The notes under the pieces: model-generated
Seen by the model: only the letters and a program-made list of their open reading frames with translations
Database searches by the model: none
Told to the model about the DNA's origin: nothing
Made by a program: the position numbers and the translations under genes
Assembly (NCBI RefSeq): GCF_030580935.1
Contig: NZ_JAUQOM010000001.1
Span: 310,001 to 374,000, forward strand
Source of the DNA: Sphingobium cyanobacteriorum
GTDB taxonomy: Bacteria > Pseudomonadota > Alphaproteobacteria > Sphingomonadales > Sphingomonadaceae
Reading direction: 5' to 3'
Length of the DNA: 64,000 nt
Part shown: positions 43,997 to 54,653 of the stretch, piece after piece
How positions within the stretch are numbered: position 1 is the stretch's first letter
Layout: each line of letters starts with the position of its first letter

Positions 43997-45118
43997 GTGG
44001 CGCGCAAATTCCTCTATGTCATTGCCGCGCTGGTGGTGCTGGTGATCGCCGCGCTGCTGGCCTATCGCGTGTGGGGCACCCAGTTGATCCGCAGCGTGAT
44101 GGTGCCAAAGGCCGCGTTCGAGGACCTGCAACCGCTGCCCGACGATGCCTATGTCGATGCGGCGATGTGGATCGCCCGCCCCGACATCGTGAAGGACAAT
44201 CCCGCGCTCTGGACGCCGCAGGGCGTCGCCGCCCCGGCCGCGACGGCGAAGAAGGCGGCAATATTCTTCATCCACCCGACCAGCTATATCACCACCTTCG
44301 GCGATGCATCCTGGAACGCGCCGCTGGCGAACAAGGACGCCAATGCCACCGCCCAGCGCTTCGTGATGACGCAGGCCAGCGCCTTTAACGGTGTCGGCAC
44401 GATCTGGGCGCCGCGCTATCGTCAGGCCAATTATGGCGCCTTCCTGACCGAAGGGCCGGAGGGCGACAAGGCGCTTGCCGCCGCCTATCGCGACGTGGCG
44501 CAGGCGTTCGCCGCCTTCCTGAAGGCCAATCCGCAAGGGCCGCTGATCCTGGCCGCGCACAGCCAGGGGTCGCGCCACCTGCTGCAACTGCTGCGCGAAC
44601 AGGTGGCGGGCAAGCCGGTCGCCGACCGCATCGTCGCCGCCTATGTCGTGGGCTGGCCGGTGTCGGTGGAGGCGGACCTGCCCGCGCTCGGCCTGCCCGC
44701 CTGCGCGGGGCAGGGCCAGGCGCATTGCATCGTCAGTTGGCAAAGCTATGCCGAACCGGCCGACCCGTCCGCCGTGATCGACAGTTTCGAGCGCAAGAAC
44801 GGCTATACCGGCAAGCCCCGCAAGGGCACGCACATGCTCTGCACCAACCCGATCACCGGCGCGTTCAACGGCGCCGCCCCGGCCAGCGCGAACAAGGGCA
44901 CGCTCGACACGCGCGACGCGGGCCAGCCGCCCAGGCTGCTCACCGGCATCGTCCCCGCCCGCTGCGACACCAGCGGCGTGCTGATGATCGGGGAGCCGGT
45001 GGACATGGGGCCCTTCACCCTGCCCGGCAACAATTACCACGTCTATGACTATAGCCTGTTCTGGGGCAATGTCCGGGCCGATGCGCAGAAACGGCTGGCC
45101 GCCTTCACGCAGAAGTGA
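43997..45118 (+). CDS. DUF3089 alpha/beta-hydrolase-like membrane-anchored protein
   Basis: The 373-residue product has one N-terminal transmembrane anchor (YVIAALVVLVIAALLAYRVW) and the DUF3089 region: AIFFIHPTSYITTFGDASWNAP, FAAFLKANPQGPLILAAHSQGSRHLLQLL with a GXSXG-like AHSQGS nucleophile elbow, and VYDYSLFWGNVRADA at the C-terminus. The enzyme is expected on the periplasmic side, acting as a lipase or esterase of unknown substrate. The start is GTG with GGAGAG upstream. Confidence 0.87.
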   Translation: MARKFLYVIAALVVLVIAALLAYRVWGTQLIRSVMVPKAAFEDLQPLPDDAYVDAAMWIARPDIVKDNPALWTPQGVAAPAATAKKAAIFFIHPTSYITTFGDASWNAPLANKDANATAQRFVMTQASAFNGVGTIWAPRYRQANYGAFLTEGPEGDKALAAAYRDVAQAFAAFLKANPQGPLILAAHSQGSRHLLQLLREQVAGKPVADRIVAAYVVGWPVSVEADLPALGLPACAGQGQAHCIVSWQSYAEPADPSAVIDSFERKNGYTGKPRKGTHMLCTNPITGAFNGAAPASANKGTLDTRDAGQPPRLLTGIVPARCDTSGVLMIGEPVDMGPFTLPGNNYHVYDYSLFWGNVRADAQKRLAAFTQK

Positions 45119-45145
45119 CTCTGCGCGCAAGACGTGGCAGGGCGC

Positions 45146-45625
45146 ATGGCCATGAAACTGGTAACAACGGATCGCGTCGCCTTTCGTCAGGCGCTGCCGC
45201 AGGGCGGGCGGCTGATCGGCATGGATGTCGGGACCAAGACGATCGGCCTGGCGCTGTGCGACGCCGCCTGGACGATCGCCAGCCCCGCCTACACGGTGAC
45301 GCGCGGCAAATTCGCCAAGGACAAGATCGGCCTGGCCGCCTTCATCGAACAGCAGCAGGTCAAGGGCATCGTCATCGGCCTGCCGCTCAACCTCGACGGC
45401 ACCGGATCGCCGCGCAGCCAGTCCAGCCGCGCCTTTGCCCATAATGTCGCGGATCTGGGCTGTCCCGTGCTGCTGTGGGACGAACGCTGGTCGACCCAGG
45501 CCGTGACCCGCACCCTGCTGGAAGCCGACGCCAGCCGCGCCCGCCGCGACGAACTGGTGGACAAGCTGGCCGCGAGTTATATCCTGCAAGGCGCAATCGA
45601 CGGGCTGGTGGCGGGAATGGAGTGA
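45146..45625 (+). CDS. ruvX: YqgF/RuvX Holliday-junction-resolvase-fold protein
   Basis: The 159-residue RNase H-fold protein has the motif [15 protein letters not shown] with the first catalytic Asp, then [18 protein letters not shown] and [19 protein letters not shown] with the second acidic pair. The last acidic residue lies in [19 protein letters not shown]. In E. coli YqgF processes the 5' end of pre-16S rRNA. The start could be ATG 45146, ATG 45152 or GTG 45134. It follows the DUF3089 gene by about 25 bases and probably shares its transcript. Confidence 0.94.
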   Translation: MAMKLVTTDRVAFRQALPQGGRLIGMDVGTKTIGLALCDAAWTIASPAYTVTRGKFAKDKIGLAAFIEQQQVKGIVIGLPLNLDGTGSPRSQSSRAFAHNVADLGCPVLLWDERWSTQAVTRTLLEADASRARRDELVDKLAASYILQGAIDGLVAGME

Positions 45626-45626
45626 C

Positions 45627-46031
45627 ATGACCAAGCAGACCCGCCACCTGATTTTCGCTGCAACGCTTGCCGCTGCCCTTGCGCCGGCCGTCGCTCATGC
45701 CGGTTTCTACAGCGGCGACGAATTATATGCGGTCTGCACCACCGACAAGGACGACAAGACCTTCTTCGAGAAAAGCTATGAATGTGTCGGCTATATCAGC
45801 GGCGCGGTCGATGCGTTCAACACGACGCGGGAAGCGAACAAGCTGAAAAGCTGCATCCCTGCCGACGTGACGATCAGCCAGTTGCGCAAGGCCACGGTCG
45901 ACTATCTGGGCAAAAACCCCAAAGACCGCGCCAAGTCAGCCTCGTCCCAGGTCTTTGCCGCGACCCGCAAGGCGTGGCCATGCCCGGCGGGCAAGCCGGC
46001 GACGAAGAAGGCCGGCCGAAAAAAGCGGTAA
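45627..46031 (+). CDS. Secreted Rap1a/Tai-family protein
   Basis: The 134-residue product has a signal peptide (LIFAATLAAALAPAVAHA) and the Rap1a pattern ELYAVCTTD...FFEKSYECVGYISGAVDAFN...SCIPADVTISQLRKATVDYLGKNP with paired Cys residues. In Serratia, Rap1a is an immunity protein against a type VI effector amidase. No effector or T6SS gene is near, so it is probably a housekeeping relative. It starts one base after ruvX stops. Confidence 0.8.
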   Translation: MTKQTRHLIFAATLAAALAPAVAHAGFYSGDELYAVCTTDKDDKTFFEKSYECVGYISGAVDAFNTTREANKLKSCIPADVTISQLRKATVDYLGKNPKDRAKSASSQVFAATRKAWPCPAGKPATKKAGRKKR

Positions 46032-46069
46032 GACGGCGCGCCGCGACCGTGCCGGTCAGCGCCCCGCCG

Positions 46070-46948
46070 TCATGCGCCCACCCATTGCGCCGACGGGATG
46101 CCCTGGGCGTAGAGCAGCACCGACAGGTCGCCATGGACGATTTCGGCGGCGGCGGCGGCGCGCGTCACCGGCTTGGCGTGATAGGCGACGCCCAGCCCCG
46201 CCCCCTGGATCATCGGAATGTCGTTGGCGCCATCGCCGACCGCCAGCGTCAGCGCGCGGTCGATGCCGCCCGCGATCGCGGCTTCCAGTTCGGTCCGCTT
46301 GCGCGACGCATCGACGATCGGCCTGGTCACGGTGCCCAGCAGCGCGCCGTCGGCAATTTCCAGCACATTGGCGACGTTCGCGTCGAAACCGATCTCCGCC
46401 GCCACTGGCCCGGTGAAGCGGGTGAAGCCGCCCGACACCAGCAGGGTCCGTGCGCCCCGCGCCTTCATCGTGCGGACCAGCGCCTTGGCCCCGCCCATGA
46501 TGACGACCCGCTCCTCCCGGCACTGGTCGATGGCACTGTCAGGCAGCCCTTTCAGCAGCGCGACGCGGCCATGCAACGCCCCTTCGAAATCCAGTTCGCC
46601 GCGCATCGCCCGTTCGGTGATCTCGGCGATCTGCGGCTTGATCCCGGCATAGTCGGCCAGTTCGTCGATACATTCGACCGTGATCATGGTCGAATCCATG
46701 TCGGCGATCAGCAGCTTCTTTTCCCGGCGCAGGCTGGGCTGGACGATCACGTCCACGCGCTCGCCCAGTCCGGTCAGCGCCGCACGGGCGGCGGCCGGAT
46801 CGACGGCGAAGAACAGGTCGGCGGCCTTGCCCATGTCCAGCCACGCGACATCGCCCGGCTGGCAACCGGCGTCGCGCAGCCGATCGGCAGCTTGCGCAAT
46901 ATCCCCCTGCCCGATTCGATCACTTGCCACTAAGGTCGCGACGAACAT
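46070..46948 (-). CDS. serB: Phosphoserine phosphatase
   Basis: SerB dephosphorylates O-phosphoserine, the last step of serine biosynthesis. The 292-residue product has an N-terminal ACT-like region and then the HAD core: [17 protein letters not shown] (nucleophile Asp), [15 protein letters not shown] (motif II), and [27 protein letters not shown] (motif III/IV). The start ATG has CAGGAGTGTGC upstream. It overlaps, on the opposite strand, the start codon of miaA, which is unusual. Confidence 0.96.
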   Translation of the reverse strand: MFVATLVASDRIGQGDIAQAADRLRDAGCQPGDVAWLDMGKAADLFFAVDPAAARAALTGLGERVDVIVQPSLRREKKLLIADMDSTMITVECIDELADYAGIKPQIAEITERAMRGELDFEGALHGRVALLKGLPDSAIDQCREERVVIMGGAKALVRTMKARGARTLLVSGGFTRFTGPVAAEIGFDANVANVLEIADGALLGTVTRPIVDASRKRTELEAAIAGGIDRALTLAVGDGANDIPMIQGAGLGVAYHAKPVTRAAAAAEIVHGDLSVLLYAQGIPSAQWVGA

Positions 46949-47891
46949 GCACACTCCTGAAACGATAGAGGGCGAATCCCGCCCGCGCGTCGCGCTTATT
47001 GCCGGGCCGACCGCCAGCGGCAAGAGCGCGCTCGCCATTGCGCTGGCCAGGGCGACCGGCGGCATCGTCATCAATGCCGACGCCAGCCAAGTCTATGCCG
47101 ACCTCGCCATCCTGTCCGCAAGACCATCACCGGCGGAAATGGGCGATGTTCCCCATCGCCTGTTCGGCCATATCGACGGGGCGCAGGCCTGCACCGCCCC
47201 GCGCTGGGCGGGGCAAGCGAAGGCGGAGATCGCCGCCGCCCATGCGGCCGGCCGCCTGCCGGTGCTGGTCGGCGGCACCGGCCTTTATATCCGCACCCTG
47301 CTGGACGGCATCGCCCCGGTGCCGGAGATCGACCCGGACATTCGCGCCACGGTGCGGGCGCTGCCGGTGGCGCAGGCGCATGAGGCGCTGCGACGGGAAG
47401 ACCCCGAAGCCGCCGCCCGGCTCGCGCCCGCCGACACCACTCGCGTCGCCCGCGCGCTGGAGGTGGTGCGATCGACCGGCCGGTCGCTCAAGGCATGGCA
47501 GCAGCATAAGGCCGGGGGCATCGCCGACGCCATCACCCTGTCCCCGATGATCCTGCGCCCGCCGCGCGACTGGCTGATCGAACGGTGCGACCGGCGCTTT
47601 ATCCAGATGATGGACGGCGGCGCGGTCGCGGAAGTGGCCGCCCTGCTGGCCCGCAATCTTCATCCCGACCTGCCGGTGATGCGGGCGATCGGCGTGCCGG
47701 ACATCGCCGCCCTGCTTGAAGGTGACAGCGACTGGAACACCTGTATCGAAAAGGGCAGCCTGGCCACCCGCCAATATGCCAAAAGACAATATACCTGGTT
47801 CACCAACCAGCCACCGCCCACCTGGCCGCGTGAAGAGCGTGCATTAGATGATAAAATTATCGCCGAATTGGTAATTAAATTACAACAATAG
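46947..47891 (+). CDS. miaA: tRNA dimethylallyltransferase
   Basis: MiaA transfers a dimethylallyl group to A37 of tRNAs that read codons starting with U. The 314-residue product has the P-loop [16 protein letters not shown] near residue 23, the DASQVYADL motif (Asp and Gln of the active site), [14 protein letters not shown] and, near the C-terminus, [14 protein letters not shown]. The ATG overlaps the serB ATG on the other strand; no other start fits between there and the P-loop. AAGG upstream is the ribosome site. Confidence 0.96.
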   Translation: MHTPETIEGESRPRVALIAGPTASGKSALAIALARATGGIVINADASQVYADLAILSARPSPAEMGDVPHRLFGHIDGAQACTAPRWAGQAKAEIAAAHAAGRLPVLVGGTGLYIRTLLDGIAPVPEIDPDIRATVRALPVAQAHEALRREDPEAAARLAPADTTRVARALEVVRSTGRSLKAWQQHKAGGIADAITLSPMILRPPRDWLIERCDRRFIQMMDGGAVAEVAALLARNLHPDLPVMRAIGVPDIAALLEGDSDWNTCIEKGSLATRQYAKRQYTWFTNQPPPTWPREERALDDKIIAELVIKLQQ

Positions 47892-47894
47892 GGG

Positions 47895-47923
47895 TTGACC
47901 TGCCATTTTATGTCCACTAGAGG
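47895..47923 (+). promoter_or_regulatory. Putative promoter of the ilvB operon
   Basis: TTGACC, 17 bases, TAGAGG, ending 67 bases before the ilvB GTG start and directly after the miaA stop. The short leader shows no branched-chain-codon-rich leader peptide. Confidence 0.4.
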
Positions 47924-47990
47924 CGGGCACCTTGCCATCCCGACCGCTTCGGCGCAAAGGAGCCGGCCCGCATCAACGAAGGAGCATATC

Positions 47991-49742
47991 GTGGCCGAAA
48001 AGAGCGGCGCGGACATATTGGTTCAATGCCTGGTCGATCTGGGCGTCGAAGTCGTGTTCGGCTATCCGGGCGGCGCCGTGCTGCCCATCTATGACGCGCT
48101 CTATAACCACCCCACGATCCGTCATGTGCTCGTCCGCCATGAACAGGGCGCGACCCATATGGCGGAAGGCTATGCCCGTTCGACCGGCAAGCCCGGCGTC
48201 GTGCTCGTCACCTCCGGCCCCGGCGCGACCAACGCCGTCACCGGCATAACCGACGCGCTGATGGATTCGATCCCCATGATCGTCATCACCGGGCAGGTGC
48301 CCACGCAACTGATCGGCACCGACGCCTTTCAGGAAGCCGACACGATCGGCATCACGCGCCACTGCACCAAGCATAATTATCTGGTGAAGGATCCCGGCAA
48401 GCTGGCCGGCATCATTCATGAAGCGTTCCATATCGCCACCACCGGCCGCCCCGGCCCGGTCGTCATCGACATTCCCAAAAATGTCCAGATCGCGACCGCG
48501 CCCTATGCCCGGCCGGAATTCAAGGTCCACGCCAGCTATCATCCCCAGACCAGGGCGGACGCCGCGACGATCGACGCCGCGGTCGAGATGCTGGCGGCGG
48601 CGGAACGCCCGGTCTTTTACACCGGCGGCGGCGTCATCAACTCTGGCCCGCAGGCCAGCGCATTGCTGCGCGAACTCGCCGCGCTGACCGGCGCGCCCGT
48701 CACCTCGACCCTGATGGGCCTGGGCGCCTTCCCCGCGTCGTCCGACCAGTGGCTGGGCATGCTGGGGATGCACGGCACCTATGAAGCCAACTGGGCGATG
48801 AACCAGGCGGACCTGATCCTGTGCGTGGGCGCCCGTTTCGACGACCGCGTCACCGGGCGGCTGGATGCCTTCGCGCCGAACAGCAAGAAGATCCATATCG
48901 ATATCGACCGCAGCTCGATCAACAAGATCGTCGATGTCGACGTTGCCATCGTCGCCGATGTCGCGAGCGCGCTGGACGATATCATCGCGCTCTGGAAACA
49001 GCGCGATCATCGCCACGCCGACCTGGCCGAATGGTGGGCGCGGATCGCCGGCTGGCGCGCGAAAAAGTCGCTCGACTATGCCGAAAACGGTGTCGAGATC
49101 ATGCCCCAGCGCGCGATCGCGGACCTGTACAAGGCATGCAACGCGACCGGCAAGGATGTCATCATCACCACCGAAGTGGGCCAGCACCAGATGTGGGCGG
49201 CCCAGCATTTCGGGTTCGAAGCCCCCAATAAATGGCTGACCTCCGGCGGGCTGGGCACGATGGGCTATGGCTTTCCGGCCGCGATCGGCGCGCAGATGGG
49301 CAATCCCGACAGCGTCACCATCTGCATCGCGGGCGACGCATCGATCCAGATGAACATTCAGGAAATGGGAACCGCCAGCCAGTATCGCCTGCCGGTCAAG
49401 ATCTTCATCCTGAACAATGAATATATGGGCATGGTTCGCCAGTGGCAGGAACTGACCTATGAAAGCCGCTATTCCAACAGCTATTCCGACAGCCTGCCCG
49501 ACTTCGTGAAGTTGGGCGAAGCCTATGGCTGGACCGGCATCCGCATCGAAGGGCCTCAGGAACTGGAGGCCGGCATCCGCCAGATGCTGGACACCGACGG
49601 TCCGGTGATCGTCGATTGCCGCGTGGCGAAACTCAGCAACTGCTTCCCGATGATCCCGTCGGGCGCGGCCCATACCGACATGCTGCTCGATCCGAATCAG
49701 ATCGCAGGGGTCATGTCGGACGAAGCGAAGGCGCTGGTGTAA
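47991..49742 (+). CDS. ilvB: Acetolactate synthase, large (catalytic) subunit
   Basis: This ThDP enzyme condenses pyruvate to acetolactate (valine/leucine route) or pyruvate with 2-oxobutyrate (isoleucine route). The 583-residue protein has the ThDP-activating Glu in FGYPGGAVLPIYDALY..HEQGATHMAEGYAR, the FAD region, and the ThDP-Mg motif GDASIQMNIQEMGTASQYRLPVKIFILNN. The start is GTG with AAGGAG upstream; the in-frame extension of 32 codons overlaps the promoter. It leads an operon with a hypothetical gene, ilvN and ilvC. Confidence 0.97.
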   Translation: MAEKSGADILVQCLVDLGVEVVFGYPGGAVLPIYDALYNHPTIRHVLVRHEQGATHMAEGYARSTGKPGVVLVTSGPGATNAVTGITDALMDSIPMIVITGQVPTQLIGTDAFQEADTIGITRHCTKHNYLVKDPGKLAGIIHEAFHIATTGRPGPVVIDIPKNVQIATAPYARPEFKVHASYHPQTRADAATIDAAVEMLAAAERPVFYTGGGVINSGPQASALLRELAALTGAPVTSTLMGLGAFPASSDQWLGMLGMHGTYEANWAMNQADLILCVGARFDDRVTGRLDAFAPNSKKIHIDIDRSSINKIVDVDVAIVADVASALDDIIALWKQRDHRHADLAEWWARIAGWRAKKSLDYAENGVEIMPQRAIADLYKACNATGKDVIITTEVGQHQMWAAQHFGFEAPNKWLTSGGLGTMGYGFPAAIGAQMGNPDSVTICIAGDASIQMNIQEMGTASQYRLPVKIFILNNEYMGMVRQWQELTYESRYSNSYSDSLPDFVKLGEAYGWTGIRIEGPQELEAGIRQMLDTDGPVIVDCRVAKLSNCFPMIPSGAAHTDMLLDPNQIAGVMSDEAKALV

Positions 49743-49752
49743 AGGTGCGGGC

Positions 49753-50112
49753 GTGACGCAACATCTGAAGCTGCGCATCCATGTGACGGAGCCATGGGAT
49801 TTCGAACGGAGCGCGGGCACGGCCGAACTCCACGGCTGGACGATCGATCATGCCAACCCGGACAATGAGGAATGGGAAGTCCATCTGGACGAGGGGTTCG
49901 AATTTCACGAGCGGCATATCGGCACGCTGCTGGCCGGTCCCCGCTATGTGGGCGAACATCTGTCGCGCATGTTCGATGTGGTGACGGGCTTTCCGGTCCG
50001 CCTTGCCCACCGGCAGGATGGCAGTTGGCACTATGCCTTCACCGCGATGATTTCGCAGCGCCATGGCACACAGGATGGCGATGCAGCTACGGATAACGGG
50101 ACAAGCATCTGA
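49753..50112 (+). CDS. Hypothetical protein between ilvB and ilvN
   Basis: A 119-residue soluble acidic protein with a GTG start. It begins LKLRIHVTEPWDFERSAGTAELHGWTIDHAN and has HERHIGTLLAGPRYVGEHLSRMFDVVTGFPVRLAHR in the middle. I know no characterised homologue. Its stop shares a base with the ilvN ATG (TGATG), so it is translated with the acetolactate synthase subunits. Position suggests a role with them or in branched-chain amino acid control; nothing more can be said. Confidence 0.75.
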   Translation: MTQHLKLRIHVTEPWDFERSAGTAELHGWTIDHANPDNEEWEVHLDEGFEFHERHIGTLLAGPRYVGEHLSRMFDVVTGFPVRLAHRQDGSWHYAFTAMISQRHGTQDGDAATDNGTSI

Positions 50113-50627
50113 TGCATATTCAGGAAGAATTGAGCCAGCGGCATGTCCTGTCGCTGACCGTTTCCAACGAAGCGGGCATTTTGGCGCGGATCGCGGGCCT
50201 GTTCACGGCGCGCGGCTATAATATCGACAGCCTGACCGTGGCGGACATCACGCAGGACCATGGCGTCAGCCGCATCACCATCGTCACCAACGGCCCGCCC
50301 AAGGTGATCGACCAGATCATCGCCCAGCTCGACCGGCTGGTGCCGGTGCACAAGGTCACGGACCTGACCGAATCCGGTCCGTTCGTGGAGCGCGAACTGG
50401 CGCTGGTGAAGGTCGCGGGCACAGGCGAGGACCGGATCGAGGCATTGCGCCTGGCTGATGTGTTCCGCGCCAAGGTGGTCGACACGACGATCGAAAGCTT
50501 CATCTTCGAAATTACCGGCACGACCGAGAAGATCGACAATTTCGTGGGGCTGATGCGCCAGATCGGCCTGGTCGAAGTCGGTCGCACCGGCGTCGTCGGG
50601 CTGATCCGGGGCAAGGAGGCGAACTGA
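50112..50627 (+). CDS. ilvN: Acetolactate synthase, small (regulatory) subunit
   Basis: The 171-residue regulatory subunit gives valine feedback control. The N-terminal ACT domain has HVLSLTVSNEAGILARIAGLFTARGYNIDSLTV and the valine-contact region, followed by the C-terminal domain with ALVKVAG and IIETTG-like VDTTIESFIFEITGTTEKID. It overlaps the hypothetical gene by one base and precedes ilvC with a repeat in between. Confidence 0.97.
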   Translation: MHIQEELSQRHVLSLTVSNEAGILARIAGLFTARGYNIDSLTVADITQDHGVSRITIVTNGPPKVIDQIIAQLDRLVPVHKVTDLTESGPFVERELALVKVAGTGEDRIEALRLADVFRAKVVDTTIESFIFEITGTTEKIDNFVGLMRQIGLVEVGRTGVVGLIRGKEAN

Positions 50628-50634
50628 TTTACAC

Positions 50635-51835
<1,201 letters not shown>

Positions 51836-51849
51836 CGGCCACAAAATAG

Positions 51850-51871
51850 CCCCTCCCTTTTAAGGGAGGGG
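51850..51871. terminator. Perfect palindrome after ilvC
   Basis: CCCCTCCCTT and AAGGGAGGGG form a perfect 10-base-pair stem with a TT loop, 14 bases after the stop. It has no T run, so it may be a REP-type or processing element and not a true terminator. Confidence 0.5.
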
Positions 51872-51979
51872 AGCAGACAGCCCAACCGGAACGATCCGTT
51901 TCCGCTTACGGCTCTGGCGCAATCGAGGGGCGTAGCTTATTCAGGCTGCGCCCCTTGAGCGTTTCGGAGAAACTGTCCC

Positions 51980-52609
51980 ATGCAAAAATTCCTGATCCCC
52001 GCCGCCGCCCTGATCGCGCTGGCCGGTGGCACCGCCCTCATCGCGCAGATGCCCAGCGCCCCTCCCGGCAGCAAGGATGTTACCAAGGTCACAGGTGGCA
52101 GCTACAAGGTCGATGGTGGCCATACGCAGGTCGTGTTCGCCTGGGACCATATGGGCTTCACCAACAATGCCGGCACCATTGCCGAGCCGACCGGCACGCT
52201 GACGCTGGACAAGGCGAACCCGGCCGCGTCGAAAGTGTCGGTCGAATTTGCCGTCGCCAATCTGCGCACCGGCGTGTCGGCGCTGGACGCGCATCTGATG
52301 AAATCGGACTTTTTCGATGCCGCCAAATTCCCGACCGCGACCTTCACCTCCACCAGCGTCAAGCCGGAAGGCCCGACCAGCGCTGAAATCACCGGCAATC
52401 TGACCATCAAGGGCGTGACCAGGCCCGTGACGCTGGACGCCGCATTCTATGGCGCGGGCACGGCCCCCGCCATGATGGGCGGCAAGGAAAATGTCGGCTT
52501 CGTCGCCACCGGCACGATCAAGCGCAGCGAATTCGGCATGGGCTATGGCGTGCCGATGGTCAGCGACGCGATCGAGCTGAAGATCATCGCCGGCTTCCAG
52601 AAGCAATAA
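51980..52609 (+). CDS. Secreted YceI-family lipocalin-like protein
   Basis: The 209-residue protein has an N-terminal signal helix (LIPAAALIALAGGTALIAQ) and the YceI beta-barrel: YKVDGGHTQVVFAWDHMGFTNNAG, VSVEFAVANLRTGVSALDAHLMKSDFFDAAKFPTATFTS and GNLTIKGVTRPVTLDAAF. YceI proteins bind isoprenoid lipids or quinones in the periplasm. It stands alone between ilvC and leuA. Confidence 0.93.
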   Translation: MQKFLIPAAALIALAGGTALIAQMPSAPPGSKDVTKVTGGSYKVDGGHTQVVFAWDHMGFTNNAGTIAEPTGTLTLDKANPAASKVSVEFAVANLRTGVSALDAHLMKSDFFDAAKFPTATFTSTSVKPEGPTSAEITGNLTIKGVTRPVTLDAAFYGAGTAPAMMGGKENVGFVATGTIKRSEFGMGYGVPMVSDAIELKIIAGFQKQ

Positions 52610-52635
52610 ACGCCCCCCCAGGCGATGAAAGAAAC

Positions 52636-52659
52636 GGGGCCGGCTTGCATGTCGGCCCC
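52636..52659. terminator. Hairpin after the YceI gene
   Basis: GGGGCCG pairs with CGGCCCC around a 10-base loop, 27 bases after the stop. Just downstream begins the leader of leuA. Confidence 0.5.
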
Positions 52660-52684
52660 GACTTGCGTTAAGGCGCTTTCCATC

Positions 52685-52732
52685 ATGCAGAGCGTCGCGC
52701 TTCTTACCCTGCTACGACTTACACGCCCTTAG
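52685..52732 (+). CDS. Leucine-rich leader peptide of leuA
   Basis: A 15-residue frame MQSVALLTLLRLTRP has five Leu codons (CTT CTT, CTG CTA, CTT) within seven positions. AAGGCG lies upstream as a modest ribosome site. Leader peptides rich in the end-product amino acid control leu operons by transcription attenuation in several proteobacteria. Here the stop lies inside a sequence with two alternative pairing partners, as expected for an attenuator. Confidence 0.7.
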   Translation: MQSVALLTLLRLTRP

Positions 52733-52786
52733 GCGTGGCTTTTGCGCTGCCTCCCGGCTATGGGCAGCACCGATCCGCCTAAGGGC
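52723..52786 (+). promoter_or_regulatory. Putative attenuator (alternative RNA hairpins) upstream of leuA
   Basis: GCCCTTAGGCG at the end of the leader frame (52725-52735) can fold locally as ACGCC-CTTA-GGCGT (52723-52736, followed by GGCTTTT). It can instead pair perfectly with CGCCTAAGGGC (52776-52786), enclosing the stem GCTGCC/GGCAGC (52746-52768). These folds exclude each other, which is the logic of an attenuator. The pairing is seen in sequence; the switch is inferred. Confidence 0.6.
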
Positions 52787-52856
52787 ATTCATCGCAGTCA
52801 AGTCGTTACGGCAAGCGCCATGCGCGCACCGCCAGGCAAAGAAATAGTGTGATCCC

Positions 52857-54542
52857 ATGATGCTGACCGATCCTTCGCTGAAATATCGCCCCTTCCCGCA
52901 GGTGGATCTGCCCGACCGGCAATGGCCGTCCAGGGTCATCACCGCGCCGCCGCGCTGGCTGTCGACCGACATGCGCGACGGCAACCAGTCGCTGATCGAC
53001 CCGATGAACGCGGAAAAGAAGCGCCGCTTCTTCGACCTGCTGGTCAAGGTCGGGGTCAAGGAGATCGAGGTCGGCTTCCCCAGCGCGGGCGCGACCGAGT
53101 TCGACTTCATTTCCGGGCTGGTGCGCGACGGCGCGATCCCCGACGATGTGATCCCGCAGGTGCTGACGCAGGCGCGCGCGGACCTCATTGCCACCACCTT
53201 CGAATCGCTGCGCGGCGCACGCCAGGCGATCGTCCATGTCTATAACGCCGTGTCGCCCGCCTGGCGCGACATCGTGTTCCAGATGGAACGGCCCCAGGTG
53301 CGCGACATCGCGATCCATGCGGCCAAGCTGTTGCGCGACCATGCCGCCGCCCAGCCCGACACCGACTGGCATTTCGAATATTCGCCCGAAACCTTCTCCA
53401 CCGCCGAACTGGATTTCAGCCTGGAATGTTGCGAGGCGGTGATGGAGATTTTGCAGCCGACGCCGGAACGCCCGCTGATCCTGAACCTGCCCGCCACCGT
53501 CGAATGCGCGACGCCCAACATCTATGCCGACCAGATCGAATGGATCTGCCGCAATATCAGCAAGCGCGACAGCGTGGTGATCTCGCTGCACACCCATAAT
53601 GACCGCGGCACCGGCGTCGCGGCGGCGGAACTGGGCATCATGGCCGGCGCGGACCGGGTCGAAGGCTGCCTGTTCGGCAATGGCGAGCGCACCGGCAATT
53701 GCGACCTGGTGACAGTCGCGCTCAACATGTACACGCAGGGGATCAATCCGGGCCTCGACTTCAGCGATATCGACGAAGTCATCCAGACGGTCGAATATTG
53801 CAACCAGTTGCCGGTCCACCCGCGCCATCCCTATGCCGGCGAACTGGTATTCACCGCCTTTTCGGGCAGCCATCAGGACGCGATCAAGAAGGGCTTCGCC
53901 GCGCAGGAAGCGCGCAACGACCTGATCTGGAACGTCCCCTACCTGCCGATCGACCCCAAGGATCTGGGCCGCGATTATGAAGCGGTGATCCGCGTCAATT
54001 CCCAGTCTGGCAAGGGCGGCGTCGCCTGGGTGCTGCAACAGGACAAGGGGTATAAGCTGCCCAAGCGGATGCAGGCCGAATTTTCCAAGGTCGTGCAGGC
54101 GCTGGCCGACGGGTCCAGCCGCGAACTCAACGCCGCCGACATCTGGGGCGCGTTCCAGGATCATTACTGCCTGTCGGGCGACCAGCCCTATGTGCTGGTC
54201 GATTATCAGGAGGGCGGCGCGGCCGGCGACCGCATCTTCACCGGCAAGATCATCCACGACACCGGCAAGGGCGGCGTCGAACGCTCCATTTCCGGGCGCG
54301 GCAACGGCCTGCTCTCCAGCGTGCTCGCCGCGATGCGCGATGAATTCGGCGTCGAACTGGAAATCTCCGACTATAATGAACATGCCATCGGCGCGGGCAG
54401 CGACGTGAACGCCGCCGCCTATGTCGAATGCCGCACGCCCGACGGCCGCACCGTCTTTGGCATCGGCACCGACAGCGACGTGGCCACCGCATCGGTCAAG
54501 GCGGTCCTGTCCGCCGCGAACGGAATCGCGGTGCGGGGGTAA
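52857..54542 (+). CDS. leuA: 2-isopropylmalate synthase
   Basis: LeuA makes the first committed step of leucine synthesis from 2-ketoisovalerate and acetyl-CoA. The 561-residue protein is the longer (type II) form: [18 protein letters not shown] with the catalytic Arg/Asp, the HxH motif in [12 protein letters not shown], and the C-terminal regulatory domain (about 430-560) ending in [18 protein letters not shown], where leucine binds. The start is one of two adjacent ATGs (52857 or 52860). It is preceded by a leader peptide about 125 bases upstream. Confidence 0.96.
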   Translation: MMLTDPSLKYRPFPQVDLPDRQWPSRVITAPPRWLSTDMRDGNQSLIDPMNAEKKRRFFDLLVKVGVKEIEVGFPSAGATEFDFISGLVRDGAIPDDVIPQVLTQARADLIATTFESLRGARQAIVHVYNAVSPAWRDIVFQMERPQVRDIAIHAAKLLRDHAAAQPDTDWHFEYSPETFSTAELDFSLECCEAVMEILQPTPERPLILNLPATVECATPNIYADQIEWICRNISKRDSVVISLHTHNDRGTGVAAAELGIMAGADRVEGCLFGNGERTGNCDLVTVALNMYTQGINPGLDFSDIDEVIQTVEYCNQLPVHPRHPYAGELVFTAFSGSHQDAIKKGFAAQEARNDLIWNVPYLPIDPKDLGRDYEAVIRVNSQSGKGGVAWVLQQDKGYKLPKRMQAEFSKVVQALADGSSRELNAADIWGAFQDHYCLSGDQPYVLVDYQEGGAAGDRIFTGKIIHDTGKGGVERSISGRGNGLLSSVLAAMRDEFGVELEISDYNEHAIGAGSDVNAAAYVECRTPDGRTVFGIGTDSDVATASVKAVLSAANGIAVRG

Positions 54543-54564
54543 GGCTGTTAGCCAGAATTACGGT

Positions 54565-54653
54565 GTTCCCGCGAAGGCGGGAACCCAGGTCGGTGCCAGC
54601 AATATGATTTGATGCCGGGAAACTGCGCCAGCCTTCGCAGGAGCAGTTTTCCC
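54565..54653. repeat. Two hairpins after leuA, the first a family 3 half copy
   Basis: GTTCCCGC-GAAG-GCGGGAAC followed by CCCAGGTCGG resembles one arm of the palindrome found before the MATE gene. The second hairpin, GGGAAACTGC with GCAGTTTTCCC (54617-54653), ends at the stop of the opposing peptidase gene and probably terminates leuA transcription. Confidence 0.6.

Noticed and set aside
47973..49820. Open frame of 615 codons opposite ilvB
   Set aside because: ilvB carries all ThDP enzyme motifs; the antisense product is unrecognisable.
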